Origin: Pseudohalioglobus lutimaris | Lineage (GTDB): Bacteria > Pseudomonadota > Gammaproteobacteria > Pseudomonadales > Halieaceae | Direction of reading: 5' to 3' | Length of the DNA: 48,000 nt | NCBI RefSeq assembly: GCF_002866825.1 | Contig: NZ_PKUS01000041.1 | Coordinates: 1-48,000, forward strand | In this document: positions 1-8,015 of the stretch, one piece after another | How positions within the stretch are numbered: position 1 is the stretch's first letter | How the letters are laid out: each line of letters starts with the position of its first letter | The notes under the pieces: generated by a model | What the model was told of the DNA's origin: nothing | What the model saw: only the letters and a program-made list of their open reading frames with translations | Databases searched by the model: none | Program-made: the position numbers and the translations under genes

Positions 1-106
1 GGACGGTATCATTAACCGGGTTTAGTGAATATCGGTGCATCCCCCCTTAATGGGGAAGAGCCTTGGTTTGATCGACCTGTAAGTTGCTGTTTTTGAAGAG
101 AAAAAT

Positions 107-183
107 TGGTAGCTACGGGTGGACTTGAACCACCGACCCCAGCATTATGAATGCTGTGCTCTAACCAGCTGAGCTACGTAGCC
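107..183 (-). tRNA. tRNA-Met (elongator, anticodon CAT)
   Basis: The minus strand folds as a full 77-nt cloverleaf. It has a 7-bp acceptor stem (one G-U pair), a D-arm containing AGCTCAGCTGGTTAGAGC, a five-pair anticodon stem CAGCA/TGCTG with loop TTCATAA, a T-arm with GGTTCAAGTCC, and an encoded 3' CCA. The anticodon CAT, with an ordinary acceptor start rather than the mismatched first pair of initiators, indicates elongator tRNA-Met. A tRNA-Ile2 (lysidine-modified CAT) has the same anticodon, but the arm sequences look more like Met. It stands alone, with no neighbouring tRNA in the window. Confidence 0.93.
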
Positions 184-200
184 ACAATCATTTATCGGGG

Positions 201-285
201 CGACACCCCAACGAGGCGCGAATTTTCCTTATTTCCAGGCCGCGAGTCAAGACAGTCTCGCAGTAATTTAGGTTAAGGGGTGTCG
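201..285. repeat. 9-bp inverted repeat between tRNA-Met and the LysR gene
   Basis: CGACACCCC at 201-209 is the exact reverse complement of GGGGTGTCG at 277-285, separated by 67 bases. It lies in the divergent region between the minus-strand tRNA and the plus-strand LysR gene. It could be a looped operator pair or a long-range RNA stem. Only the symmetry is seen; no function is shown. Confidence 0.35.
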
Positions 286-371
286 TGGTCCGGCGCAGGC
301 CCCCTGCCCCCCACTTGCACGGACTACAGCGCTACCTCAAACTGCCTCAGTGAATCACTAGCGAGGCCAGC

Positions 372-1259
372 ATGGATTGGGATGACATCAAGGTATTTTT
401 AGCGCTGGCGCGCAAGGGCTCTGCCAAAAGTGCGTCGCAGGTTTTAGGTGTCAGTAAGTCAACCGTCACCAGGCGTCTCGATGACCTTGAAGGCGCACTG
501 AAAACCCATCTGTTTGACCGCACACCTGACGGCTACCGAATGACCGCTGCAGCTGAACAGTTGCTGCCTACGGCCGAGCATATCGAAGAGCTGATCCTCG
601 CAGCGGAACGTCGTGTTCACGGTGAAGACCAGCACCTGGAAGGCCCAATCCGCGTAACACTGCCAGACAGCGAGGTTATGGGCCGGTTGATGAAGCGGCT
701 GGCGCAATTTGCGCAGGAGTATCCCGGGATTGAACTGGAAATCTCCGCCAGCACAGAGGCACTCGATCTGAGCAGGCGGGAAGCAGATATTGCGGTTCGC
801 GTTATGCCCGCTGGTACCAAACCGCCTGATTACTTGATTGGCCGCCACCTCTCTCCCCTTTCTGCCAGCACCTATGTACACCGCGACCTGCTTCGCGAGG
901 ACAACCCCGAGGATGTCTCCCACCTACAGTGGATAGGCAAAGCGCCTGCCGGGCAAAAAGAGGAGTGGCTCAAGCACACAAACTTACCTGACAACCCTGT
1001 ACGCCACGCTATCCTGGACCTGTCACTGGTGGTGGGGGCGGTAAGGGCAAAGATGGGTATGGCTTTCATGCCCTGTTTGTTTGCAACTGACCATGATGAG
1101 ATCGTACAGGTCCCCGGCGCCATCACCGTGCACCATTCAGATATCTGGGTGCTGACCCATAAAGACCTTCGACTCAGCGCACGACTGCGGGCCTTGCGGG
1201 AGGTTATCGCCGACGAATTTATCCAACTGCGCCTCCATCTGGACAGCAGAACCGCCTGA
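372..1259 (+). CDS. LysR family transcriptional regulator
   Basis: A 295-residue protein of typical LysR length. Residues 1-60 form the winged helix-turn-helix: MDWDDIKVFLALARKGS opens it, and the recognition helix region reads SKSTVTRRLDDLE, followed by the usual LFDRTPDGYRMT wing. The rest (about 92-290) is the periplasmic-binding-protein-like effector domain with the ADIAVRV motif near residue 140. A GAGG Shine-Dalgarno lies 7 bases before the ATG. No divergently transcribed partner gene sits next to it (the minus-strand neighbour is a tRNA), so its target cannot be read from context. The family usually controls a nearby operon in response to a small metabolite; no ligand can be assigned. 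Confidence 0.93.
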   Translation: MDWDDIKVFLALARKGSAKSASQVLGVSKSTVTRRLDDLEGALKTHLFDRTPDGYRMTAAAEQLLPTAEHIEELILAAERRVHGEDQHLEGPIRVTLPDSEVMGRLMKRLAQFAQEYPGIELEISASTEALDLSRREADIAVRVMPAGTKPPDYLIGRHLSPLSASTYVHRDLLREDNPEDVSHLQWIGKAPAGQKEEWLKHTNLPDNPVRHAILDLSLVVGAVRAKMGMAFMPCLFATDHDEIVQVPGAITVHHSDIWVLTHKDLRLSARLRALREVIADEFIQLRLHLDSRTA

Positions 1260-1268
1260 GCCTGCCCC

Positions 1269-1290
1269 GGGGTGCCCATAATTGCACCCC
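1269..1290 (+). terminator. hairpin after the LysR gene
   Basis: GGGGTGC (1269-1275) and GCACCCC (1284-1290) form a perfect 7-bp stem with an 8-base loop, 9 bases after the LysR stop. Only a short mixed TTC follows, so the U-tract is weak and efficient intrinsic termination is uncertain. Confidence 0.45.
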
Positions 1291-1370
1291 TTCGATTCAT
1301 AAACGGATATTTTAATCACAAACGGACACGCCTAGTATCAACCTCGCACCACAAATAAAGGAGTGCGAAG

Positions 1371-1700
1371 ATGAAAAATGTAACGGCGAGTTTGGCAATG
1401 GGATTGGTTCTGGCGACAACAAGCGCGGCCCACGCAGGCAGCGAGCAGGGCCAGCAAGTGGCAGAGTGCAAAACACAACTGACAGCGGTCTACGGTGCTG
1501 ATACCCATGTACGCGTCATCGGCAAAGCCTCAGTGCGGGAACCGGTTATGACGTTCAGCGTGCACCCCAGGGGTGAAAGGCATCTGCGGGTTAGTTGCAC
1601 GCGCACGCCAGACGGTGGCATCAGCATGATGGATCGTTACGGCATCGCCCTGGCCATGCCAGAGCAGCAAGGCAGCAAAGTCCTGGGCGAACTGTTTTAA
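1371..1700 (+). CDS. small exported protein, unknown function
   Basis: A 109-residue protein with a clear Sec signal peptide: Lys at position 2, a hydrophobic stretch, then AAHAG with cleavage expected after residue 22. The mature part is about 87 residues with two cysteines (in AECKTQ and VSCTR) that could form one disulfide. It is otherwise mixed polar and basic, with no motif I recognise. AAGGAG stands 8 bases before the ATG, so the start is firm. It is monocistronic, between the LysR gene and the convergent crotonase gene. Periplasmic location is inferred from the signal; function unknown. Confidence 0.72.
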   Translation: MKNVTASLAMGLVLATTSAAHAGSEQGQQVAECKTQLTAVYGADTHVRVIGKASVREPVMTFSVHPRGERHLRVSCTRTPDGGISMMDRYGIALAMPEQQGSKVLGELF

Positions 1701-1752
1701 ACGCTTGTGGCCAATACAGCTGGAGGGGTTGGAGCTTTGCGGTGATCAAGCA

Positions 1753-1770
1753 GACCGATTGCAACCGGTC
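1753..1770. terminator. convergent-gene hairpin
   Basis: GACCG (1753-1757) and CGGTC (1766-1770) pair around an 8-base loop between the exported-protein gene and the convergent crotonase gene. The stem touches the crotonase stop codon. AGTCTTT follows on the plus strand. It is a short, weak terminator candidate. Confidence 0.3.
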
Positions 1771-2572
1771 AGTCTTTGTAATCCGGTGGACGCCCTTCCT
1801 TGCGTGCCTTGATGGCCTCTTCGAAATTCTGCGTGGTCATGCGCAGGAAGAGCTGGGCGTGGCCTTCGTGGTTCATGTGAGTATGCAGGCTACCCGCATC
1901 CACTCCCGCCCATAACATCTGCTTGCTGAGCTCAACGCCAAGCTGGCTGAAGCCGCAGATGCGCTCGGCTATCCGGTAGCACTCGTCCAGCAGCTGACCA
2001 GGCTCCACAGACTTCGACACGATTCCCAGGTTTGCCGCCTCCTGTGCTCCGACATCGCGACCGGTGAGCATGATTTCGAAGGCCCGACTGGTGCCGATTG
2101 CCCGGGGTAGCAGGTAGCTCAAACCCAGCTCAGCGGAGGTCAGTCCGTTGTTGATGCCGGCGGGGCGAAAATAGGCTTTGTCGGAGGCGACGCGGATATC
2201 AGTCGCCATGGCGAGGCAGAAACCGCCACCAATGGCAGGGCCATTGATCGCGCCGATGACGGGTTGGTGCATATCGTGAATCGTCTTGATCACGTCATCG
2301 AGTATCTTCATGGCGCGTCGGGCAATGCCCGGCACCGTGAGCCCGTTAAAAATATCCAGCCAACCCGGGTCCTCCAGGTCCGCACCTGCACAGAAACCCT
2401 CGCCGGCTCCCGTGACGATTACCACGCGCACGTCATTATCAAAGCTGACCTGTTCCAGAGCTTCCTTGAAGGGCACCATGACATCGAAGGCCATGGCGTT
2501 CATGCGCTCTGGTCGATTAAGGGTGATCAGGCAAACGCCTGGCCTGGGCTTTTCCACGTTAACGAAAGACAT
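1769..2572 (-). CDS. enoyl-CoA hydratase/isomerase family protein (crotonase)
   Basis: A 267-residue protein from the ATG at 2572 (MSFVNVEKPRPG). That ATG is preceded by AAGAG at good spacing; a GTG ten codons upstream is possible but unlikely. The crotonase fold shows GEGFCAGADLEDPG for the first oxyanion-hole peptide and GPAIGGGFCLAMATDIRVAS for the second. The family's catalytic acidic position is occupied in TSAELGLSYLLPR. Crotonases hydrate, isomerise or cleave acyl-CoA thioesters. It is the last gene of a minus-strand run with two SDRs and two reductase-like proteins, which fits a side pathway of acyl-CoA or isoprenoid/steroid-like degradation. The substrate cannot be assigned. Confidence 0.9.
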   Translation of the reverse strand: MSFVNVEKPRPGVCLITLNRPERMNAMAFDVMVPFKEALEQVSFDNDVRVVIVTGAGEGFCAGADLEDPGWLDIFNGLTVPGIARRAMKILDDVIKTIHDMHQPVIGAINGPAIGGGFCLAMATDIRVASDKAYFRPAGINNGLTSAELGLSYLLPRAIGTSRAFEIMLTGRDVGAQEAANLGIVSKSVEPGQLLDECYRIAERICGFSQLGVELSKQMLWAGVDAGSLHTHMNHEGHAQLFLRMTTQNFEEAIKARKEGRPPDYKD

Positions 2573-2651
2573 GAAACTGCTCTTGTCATTGATTAAGCCC
2601 ACAGTCTAGAACATGCACAAACTGCAGACCATGGCCTTACCGGTCAGCGAT

Positions 2652-3764
2652 TCAGGTGTTCCAGAGCGAAACAATATGACCGCAGTCAGGGCGCACCCGA
2701 CCCGCCAGCACTTCCTGGTACACGTGCTCCGTCGCGGACACGCCCAGATGGGTCTCAATCCGCATCCATCCATTCACGAAAACAGTGAACTCCCCCCACA
2801 CCTGCGCAAGCTTGCGCTGGAAATCGGGAGCACCCCATTCACCGATGCGCTTCTCGGCCTGCGTTGGGGCAAAAAACATCACCGGCTCAGGGCCTGTTAA
2901 CGGCTGCGTCGCGCCACCCAGCTTTTCCCAGTGCGAGGCACCGACCAGGCAGCTGCAGCGCAGCTGCTGCGCATAGTGATCATGCACACCTGCCAGCAGT
3001 TCTCCGTCGCCGGCGAAATCGACAACAACCGCTGCCCTGGCAGCGTCGAGACTCTCCAGCTCGTCATAGCACAGTACACGATCGTAGCAGCCCAGCCCCT
3101 CGACAAATGCCCGATTTCCAACAGATGTCAGTCCCACAACCTCATAATCGCGCTCTCTGCTCGCGCGGTTGGCGTGCAGGAGATAGGCCATGCCCAGAGC
3201 CGTTTTACTGGACGCGCTGGTCAGTAAAACCGTTTCAGCAGCAAAAAAGTCATTATCTTCAAGAAAGTCGTCCAGCAGGAATGAAGTGGTAAACAATGGA
3301 CGCAGCAACATCTGCAGTGCTTCCGTAGCTTTCGTGTACAGCGGGTCATGGGCGCAGCGCAGATACTGGTTATAGATTATTGCCAGCGAAGCGCGATGTT
3401 CGCTGGCGTCTATAAAGCTTCCGGAAGACACATTCCCGGGGATAACGACAAGGTGCGTGGCCATGGGAAAATATCCATACACGCGCTCGCCCGGGTCTAT
3501 ACCCTCACATTTGCTGGCGGCCACATCGGCAAAGCCCCAGACAGGGATAATACCCATGCCTTCTCCGGCCGGGAAAAACTCCCAGTACCGCAGGAGTTCG
3601 CCGGTCGCAGCGTAACTGATGTTATTCGCGGTGAGCGCGAAGCGGTCAACGCGCAACAGCACCTCGCCTTCCCGCAGGCTCGCCGCATCCGGCGCTGCGG
3701 CCTCGTTTAATCCGGTCTTCGCAAATTGTTGCCGATTAACGGTGAACTCTATCGCGTCGCTCAT
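2652..3764 (-). CDS. DUF2855 family protein (MDR-like)
   Basis: A 370-residue protein resembling the DUF2855 family, which has a distant medium-chain dehydrogenase/reductase (quinone oxidoreductase-like) layout. The N-terminal GroES-like part contains EVLLRVDRFALTANNISYAATG. A conserved WGFADV follows and then a Rossmann-like C-terminal half with VLLTSASSKTALGMAYLL around residue 180, where a cofactor loop is expected. The canonical GxGxxG is degenerate, so NAD(P) binding is inferred, not proven. AGGGAAGGGT precedes the ATG. The upstream saccharopine-dehydrogenase-like gene ends only 9 bases away, so the two are very probably co-transcribed. Biochemical role unknown. Confidence 0.78.
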   Translation of the reverse strand: MSDAIEFTVNRQQFAKTGLNEAAAPDAASLREGEVLLRVDRFALTANNISYAATGELLRYWEFFPAGEGMGIIPVWGFADVAASKCEGIDPGERVYGYFPMATHLVVIPGNVSSGSFIDASEHRASLAIIYNQYLRCAHDPLYTKATEALQMLLRPLFTTSFLLDDFLEDNDFFAAETVLLTSASSKTALGMAYLLHANRASRERDYEVVGLTSVGNRAFVEGLGCYDRVLCYDELESLDAARAAVVVDFAGDGELLAGVHDHYAQQLRCSCLVGASHWEKLGGATQPLTGPEPVMFFAPTQAEKRIGEWGAPDFQRKLAQVWGEFTVFVNGWMRIETHLGVSATEHVYQEVLAGRVRPDCGHIVSLWNT

Positions 3765-3773
3765 TACCCTTCC

Positions 3774-4949
3774 CTACTCTGTCTTGAACACCAGTCCTGC
3801 GTTATCCACAAGACGCTTGATCAACGGGTCGCCCATCGCTGCCGCGGGCGTCCAGATTCCGCCTGGCGTGACGATATCATCGCATGCCAGGGCTACCGCA
3901 CTTTCAGCAATCATCCGCGACGTGGAGCCATAGCCCGGATCACGATCACCGGCTACCGATACGGCAACCGTCTCACCGCCGGCGCTCTCACCCTGGAAGA
4001 GGATGTCGTAAAAACCGGCCAGTTGCTCTTCGCGACTGGGTCCTTCTCCCGGTTGAGGCTCCTTGTCCCCGGAGGTCATGCCGGGCTCTGCCATCGAATT
4101 GGCAATCGACTCACCTTTTTCACCGGGACCGGTGAGCAGCATTTCTGTATAGGTGAAGTCCTCACCGTAAGCGTGGCCCAGCAACGCGTTTGAGCGGTGC
4201 ACGTTGGGCATATTAATTTGCGCCATGATAAAGGGGGCTGCCCAACTGCCGATCTCCTCGTCGTAAGTGGGCTTGTGGCTAGCGGGCTGGGGCACACCTT
4301 CAAAGCCAGGCACCAGACAATAAGGGTTCTTGAGCTGCTCCAGTATGGCCGGGTCTTTCATCGCGGCTGCCATGGTCGCCTTCATGCTTGCCACGGTACC
4401 GCCGGATGCGTGACCTTTCATCTTCCGCACTCTGCCTTTCACATCTTTCACCACCGAGCCGGTCTTTTCCTTCGCGACCTGCTGCAAGTAGTAGACACCC
4501 AGATCAAAGGGGATTGAGTCGAAGCCACAAGAGAAAACGATACGCGCACCGGACGCTTGCGCCGCTGCCGAGTGTGCAATGACCATCTCACGCATCCAGT
4601 TGGTCTCGCCACAGAGGTCAACGTAATCGGTACCAGCAACGGCGCACGCTTCCAGCAGGGCAGAACCGTATAATTGATACGGGCCGACAGCGGTCAGCAT
4701 AACCCGCGTTCGCGCAACCATCTCTGCCAGGGCAGCTTTATCGGCTGAATCGGCTGCAATCACCGTCAGTTTCTCCGGCAGGCCGGAAGCAATCGCGGCC
4801 TGGCTAATTTTGTCAGCATTGCGCCCGGCAAGTGCCCAGCGCAAGTCCCCACCCACGCCATAACGTTGATTCAGGTACTCCGCTATCAACTGCCCGGTAA
4901 AGCCGCTGGCGCCATAGACAATGACATCAAACTCTCTGCTCTCTTTCAT
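3774..4949 (-). CDS. saccharopine dehydrogenase-like / trans-acting enoyl reductase family protein
   Basis: A 391-residue protein beginning with a Rossmann nucleotide-binding motif, VIVYGASGFTGQLIAEYL, at residues 9-26. Further family marks are MLTAVGPYQLYGSALLEAC and VDLCGETNWMREM, and a FSCGFDSIPFDLG segment. This is the family of the mycobacterial trans-acting enoyl reductase Rv2953 and eukaryotic SCCPDH. These act on lipids or have unknown substrates and are not true lysine-pathway saccharopine dehydrogenases. It sits 9 bases upstream of the DUF2855 gene and 74 bases downstream of an SDR in one direction of transcription. A lipid-linked reduction is the likeliest role, by family and context only. 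Confidence 0.85.
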   Translation of the reverse strand: MKESREFDVIVYGASGFTGQLIAEYLNQRYGVGGDLRWALAGRNADKISQAAIASGLPEKLTVIAADSADKAALAEMVARTRVMLTAVGPYQLYGSALLEACAVAGTDYVDLCGETNWMREMVIAHSAAAQASGARIVFSCGFDSIPFDLGVYYLQQVAKEKTGSVVKDVKGRVRKMKGHASGGTVASMKATMAAAMKDPAILEQLKNPYCLVPGFEGVPQPASHKPTYDEEIGSWAAPFIMAQINMPNVHRSNALLGHAYGEDFTYTEMLLTGPGEKGESIANSMAEPGMTSGDKEPQPGEGPSREEQLAGFYDILFQGESAGGETVAVSVAGDRDPGYGSTSRMIAESAVALACDDIVTPGGIWTPAAAMGDPLIKRLVDNAGLVFKTE

Positions 4950-5023
4950 CTTTTCTTCACCTATTTAATTTCTTGTGGTTTTGCAGGTTGATAACGCTGG
5001 AACCAAGGCATCAGCGATGCGGA

Positions 5024-5905
5024 TTAATCCGCAAACGAGATTAACTTCTCGTTTAGCACACCCTGCAACTCCGGGCTTGCCGTTGCCTTGTCGAAGGCAT
5101 CGGCAATCACTGCGCTGCGGTGGTCGGTCACCACCCGGTAACTGGGATGGGTGAAGATATACAACTCACCGGCCTTCATGGCCTCCACCACACGCTTGCC
5201 AACAATCTCCACATCTATACCGTTATTCACTGCCTCGGTGGTTACCTTGGCGATCTTGAACACGTCGGGCGTGGGGGCGACATCGGTGGCGTAGCGCGGC
5301 TGGCGGTTACGGTAGGACTGGTGGATACGGGTCTTAACAAACGCCGGCGCCAGTACCGACACCTGAATATTCTCCCCCTTCAACTCTTCGAACCAGGCTT
5401 CCGCGAGCGCGACCACAGCAGCCTTGGTCGCGGTATAGGCTCCGCCCAACGGCGCACCGGCCATACCGGCCATGGATGCAACATTGATCAGCCAGGACTG
5501 TTCTCCATGCCGCTTCATCAGCGGTACAAACACGTTGGCGCCATACACCACGCCCATGAGGTTCACATCAATCGTCCAGCGCCAACCGGGGTCGTCAAGT
5601 GTTTCAATCGCGCCTATGCCACCACTTACCCCGGCATTGTTAACCAGCGCATGCACAGCGCCAAAACGCTCGGTAGCCGCTTGCGCGGTGCGCTGCCAAT
5701 CCTCGAACAAGGCAACATCCATTTCCACCGCAAGCACAGGTATTCCCGCTTCCTGCAGTACCTTTTCAGCGGCTGCCAGCGGCGCCGCTTCGATGTCAGC
5801 CAGCACAATATTCATACCTGCAGCCCCCAGGGTGCGCGCCAGGTTGAGCCCAATGCCCTCTGCGCCACCACTGATGACCGCGGTCTTTCCGTCAAACTCT
5901 TGCAT
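5024..5905 (-). CDS. SDR family oxidoreductase
   Basis: A 293-residue classical short-chain dehydrogenase/reductase. The cofactor motif is SGGAEGIGLNLA near residue 13 (a TGxxxGIG variant). ALVNNAGVSGG follows near residue 90, the catalytic Ser is in NVASMAG, and YTATK supplies Tyr and Lys. The C-terminal part (about 190-260) is longer than in minimal SDRs and resembles SDRs acting on bulky lipid-like substrates. A strong AGGAGG lies just before the ATG. It is one of two SDRs in tandem, about 72 bases apart; they differ enough to be paralogues rather than a recent duplication. NAD(P)-dependent alcohol/ketone conversion is certain by family; the substrate is unknown. Confidence 0.9.
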   Translation of the reverse strand: MQEFDGKTAVISGGAEGIGLNLARTLGAAGMNIVLADIEAAPLAAAEKVLQEAGIPVLAVEMDVALFEDWQRTAQAATERFGAVHALVNNAGVSGGIGAIETLDDPGWRWTIDVNLMGVVYGANVFVPLMKRHGEQSWLINVASMAGMAGAPLGGAYTATKAAVVALAEAWFEELKGENIQVSVLAPAFVKTRIHQSYRNRQPRYATDVAPTPDVFKIAKVTTEAVNNGIDVEIVGKRVVEAMKAGELYIFTHPSYRVVTDHRSAVIADAFDKATASPELQGVLNEKLISFAD

Positions 5906-5977
5906 AGAATATGCCTCCTGCTTAGATGCGTATCGCCTGGTAAAAGCCAGACGCCATTAACATGCGAAGCCCCGTCT

Positions 5978-6814
5978 TTAGAACTTGTCCTCGGAGAAGA
6001 TACCTTTACGGTCGCGGTACATGCGGCCCAACGAGCTGGCAAAATACTCCGGAAACAAGCGTTTCATCCGCCAGCCCCAGCGGGCATCCGGCTGCGTCAT
6101 CACATATAAACGCTCTCGCTCCACGGCCTTGAGCACATCCTCAACGATCTCTCGCGCGGTGACCCTGGATTGGTTCAACTGCTTATGCAGCATCTGTTCT
6201 CCACGGGTGCTCTCACCAAAGCTCTCGCCGAGGGAGCTGGCGAATACCGTCGGGCATACCACCGTCACGCCGACGCTAGATCGCGAGAGTTCAACCCGCA
6301 ACGTTTCCGACAGAGAGATTACCCCCGCCTTGGCCACGTTATACGGTCCCATTTCCGGCGCGGACAAGGTGCCGGCGCTGGAGGCAGTGTTAATGATATG
6401 GCCCGCACCCTGCTTTTTCAGCAAGGGTACGAAAGCCCGGCAGCCGTGAATCACTCCCCACAAGTCCACGTTTATCACCCGATGCCAGTCTTCCAGGGCC
6501 ACCTCATTCAGTTCACCCGCCACCGCAATGCCGGCGTTGTTAAACACCAGGTCAACACCACCCCAGGCCTGCTCAACCTCGCCGCAAGCCGCTTCCAGGT
6601 CCTCGGGGCGGGTGACATCCAGCACCCGAACAATAACTTCGGCGCCCAGTTCAATGAGCTGGTTTTCCACCTCGCTCAACCGCTGTGCGTTGATATCCGC
6701 AATAAAAAGCTTCCACTTTCTCCCTGCCAATTGCCGGCATATTTCCAGCCCCAGGCCACTTGCCGCGCCAGTGATAAAAGCACGCTGGTCAGGGAAACGC
6801 TTTTCGAGTTGCAT
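5978..6814 (-). CDS. SDR family oxidoreductase
   Basis: A 278-residue classical SDR. It shows ITGAASGLGLEICRQLA at residues 14-30, LVFNNAGIAVAG near residue 90, the Ser in NTASSAGTLSAPEMG and the catalytic pair in YNVAK. The C-terminus is basic (WGWRMKRLFPEYF), which could favour peripheral membrane contact; that is a guess from composition. GGGAAG precedes the ATG. It is the first gene of the five-gene minus-strand run, so its promoter should be in 6815-6956. I did not find a convincing -35/-10 pair there. Oxidoreductase class is sure, substrate not. Confidence 0.9.
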   Translation of the reverse strand: MQLEKRFPDQRAFITGAASGLGLEICRQLAGRKWKLFIADINAQRLSEVENQLIELGAEVIVRVLDVTRPEDLEAACGEVEQAWGGVDLVFNNAGIAVAGELNEVALEDWHRVINVDLWGVIHGCRAFVPLLKKQGAGHIINTASSAGTLSAPEMGPYNVAKAGVISLSETLRVELSRSSVGVTVVCPTVFASSLGESFGESTRGEQMLHKQLNQSRVTAREIVEDVLKAVERERLYVMTQPDARWGWRMKRLFPEYFASSLGRMYRDRKGIFSEDKF

Positions 6815-6956
6815 ACATTACTTCCCAATCAATTTCAGCTCTCTGAACAAACCATTCAGGCACTGCAGGTCAGCATTGATAATGCATCGCGCCTGAGCCA
6901 ATCCAACCCTTCGACAAGCACATTTCTCGCCAGCCCTATTAACATATTGACGATCA

Positions 6957-8015
6957 TCATTCAGTCTCTGCGCCTGGCAAAGCTTGCTGCCGGCTCTCCT
7001 GGCGCTCTCGCAACCAATCCAGGAATACCAGCGTCAACCAGGCATAAAGAGTAACGCCAACAAAAAGCCCAAGGCGCACGGCGGATGCCTTGTATGGGTC
7101 TTTACCCGACTCAGTGTCGCCCACTGCGGGCCCGATAAATATCAGCAGCGTGATCAGCACATTGGACCAGAAGCCAGGGGAGTAACGGGTCTTTGCCACG
7201 CCGTAAACCCGGGCCACAATAAATACGCTGAACGCCAGCGTCCAGAGAAAGAACATCCAGAGGTTCGGCAGTAACTTGAGGCAGTACCACATGATGATAG
7301 CCAGTAGCGCCGCCATCAGCGTAGACCCTAAAAGCTCTCTGCCCGCTGACCTGACATCCGTCTCGGACACCTGTTGGCCCAGTGCAACGGACTTCATGAT
7401 GATAGGTGCGTACATGGCGGGGTTACTTAACACCAGGAGATAACTGGGAAACACAATCAGTGTCGCACGCAGCGCCAACCAGCTGGACTGCAAGGGCCTG
7501 GGCGGCGGTGGGGGTGCGGGCGTCGGACCCTCCTCTGGAAACAAGGGGTAGACCAGCCACTGACATAATACTGCCACTGCGATGTTGATACACATCGCCT
7601 TGATCAGCAGCACCGCGATGCCGTAGCCCATCAACCCCATGGCGGAGATCAGGGTGACGCCTATCGTGAGCAGGACGCCCACCTGGGGCTTTCCCAGGTG
7701 CAGCGTCACATAGTTGGCAAAAAACAAGCCGCAAAGTGCGACCAGCAACGCCGTTACCGGATAATGCAGTAACATCGGAATCAGCAATAGGCCGCTGCTG
7801 AGCATCACACACAGTGCCAACAGCAGGCCCAGCAGCCCCTTGGGGCCCATGGGCGGCCTGGGGGCCGCTCCCAGGATGAAGGCAAACAGCGGTGCCATAA
7901 AGGGCATCGTTTGCGCGCTGCCGTAAGCGACCGCCAGCGACAATGCCACTGTCAGGCTGAGGCGGAAGACACGCTTGGCGGCAATATGCATCTGAGCGCT
8001 AGTATGCGTAAGCAA
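6957..8015 (-). CDS. DUF2955 family inner-membrane protein (aromatic-acid-exporter-like)
   Basis: A 352-residue, strongly hydrophobic protein with two blocks of transmembrane segments (about residues 12-160 and 190-335) separated by a Pro-rich cytoplasmic linker (PTPAPPPPPRP). This FUSC-like, half-repeat layout and the motif FMAPLFAFILGAAPRPP match DUF2955. It overlaps the HlyD gene by 17 bases, so it is translationally coupled to the adaptor, as aaeB is to aaeA. The likely role is the energised inner-membrane component of a tripartite exporter. Substrate unknown; aromatic acids are only a family-based guess. Confidence 0.85.
   Translation of the reverse strand: MLTHTSAQMHIAAKRVFRLSLTVALSLAVAYGSAQTMPFMAPLFAFILGAAPRPPMGPKGLLGLLLALCVMLSSGLLLIPMLLHYPVTALLVALCGLFFANYVTLHLGKPQVGVLLTIGVTLISAMGLMGYGIAVLLIKAMCINIAVAVLCQWLVYPLFPEEGPTPAPPPPPRPLQSSWLALRATLIVFPSYLLVLSNPAMYAPIIMKSVALGQQVSETDVRSAGRELLGSTLMAALLAIIMWYCLKLLPNLWMFFLWTLAFSVFIVARVYGVAKTRYSPGFWSNVLITLLIFIGPAVGDTESGKDPYKASAVRLGLFVGVTLYAWLTLVFLDWLRERQESRQQALPGAETE

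Noticed and set aside
3774-4949. True saccharopine dehydrogenase of lysine metabolism
   Set aside because: The lipid-associated family motifs and the SDR/crotonase context do not fit a lysine pathway enzyme.
5120-6109. A 329-codon plus-strand frame across the two SDR genes
   Set aside because: It runs antisense over parts of both SDRs and the gap between them, is His-rich without a domain, and both SDRs have intact active sites.
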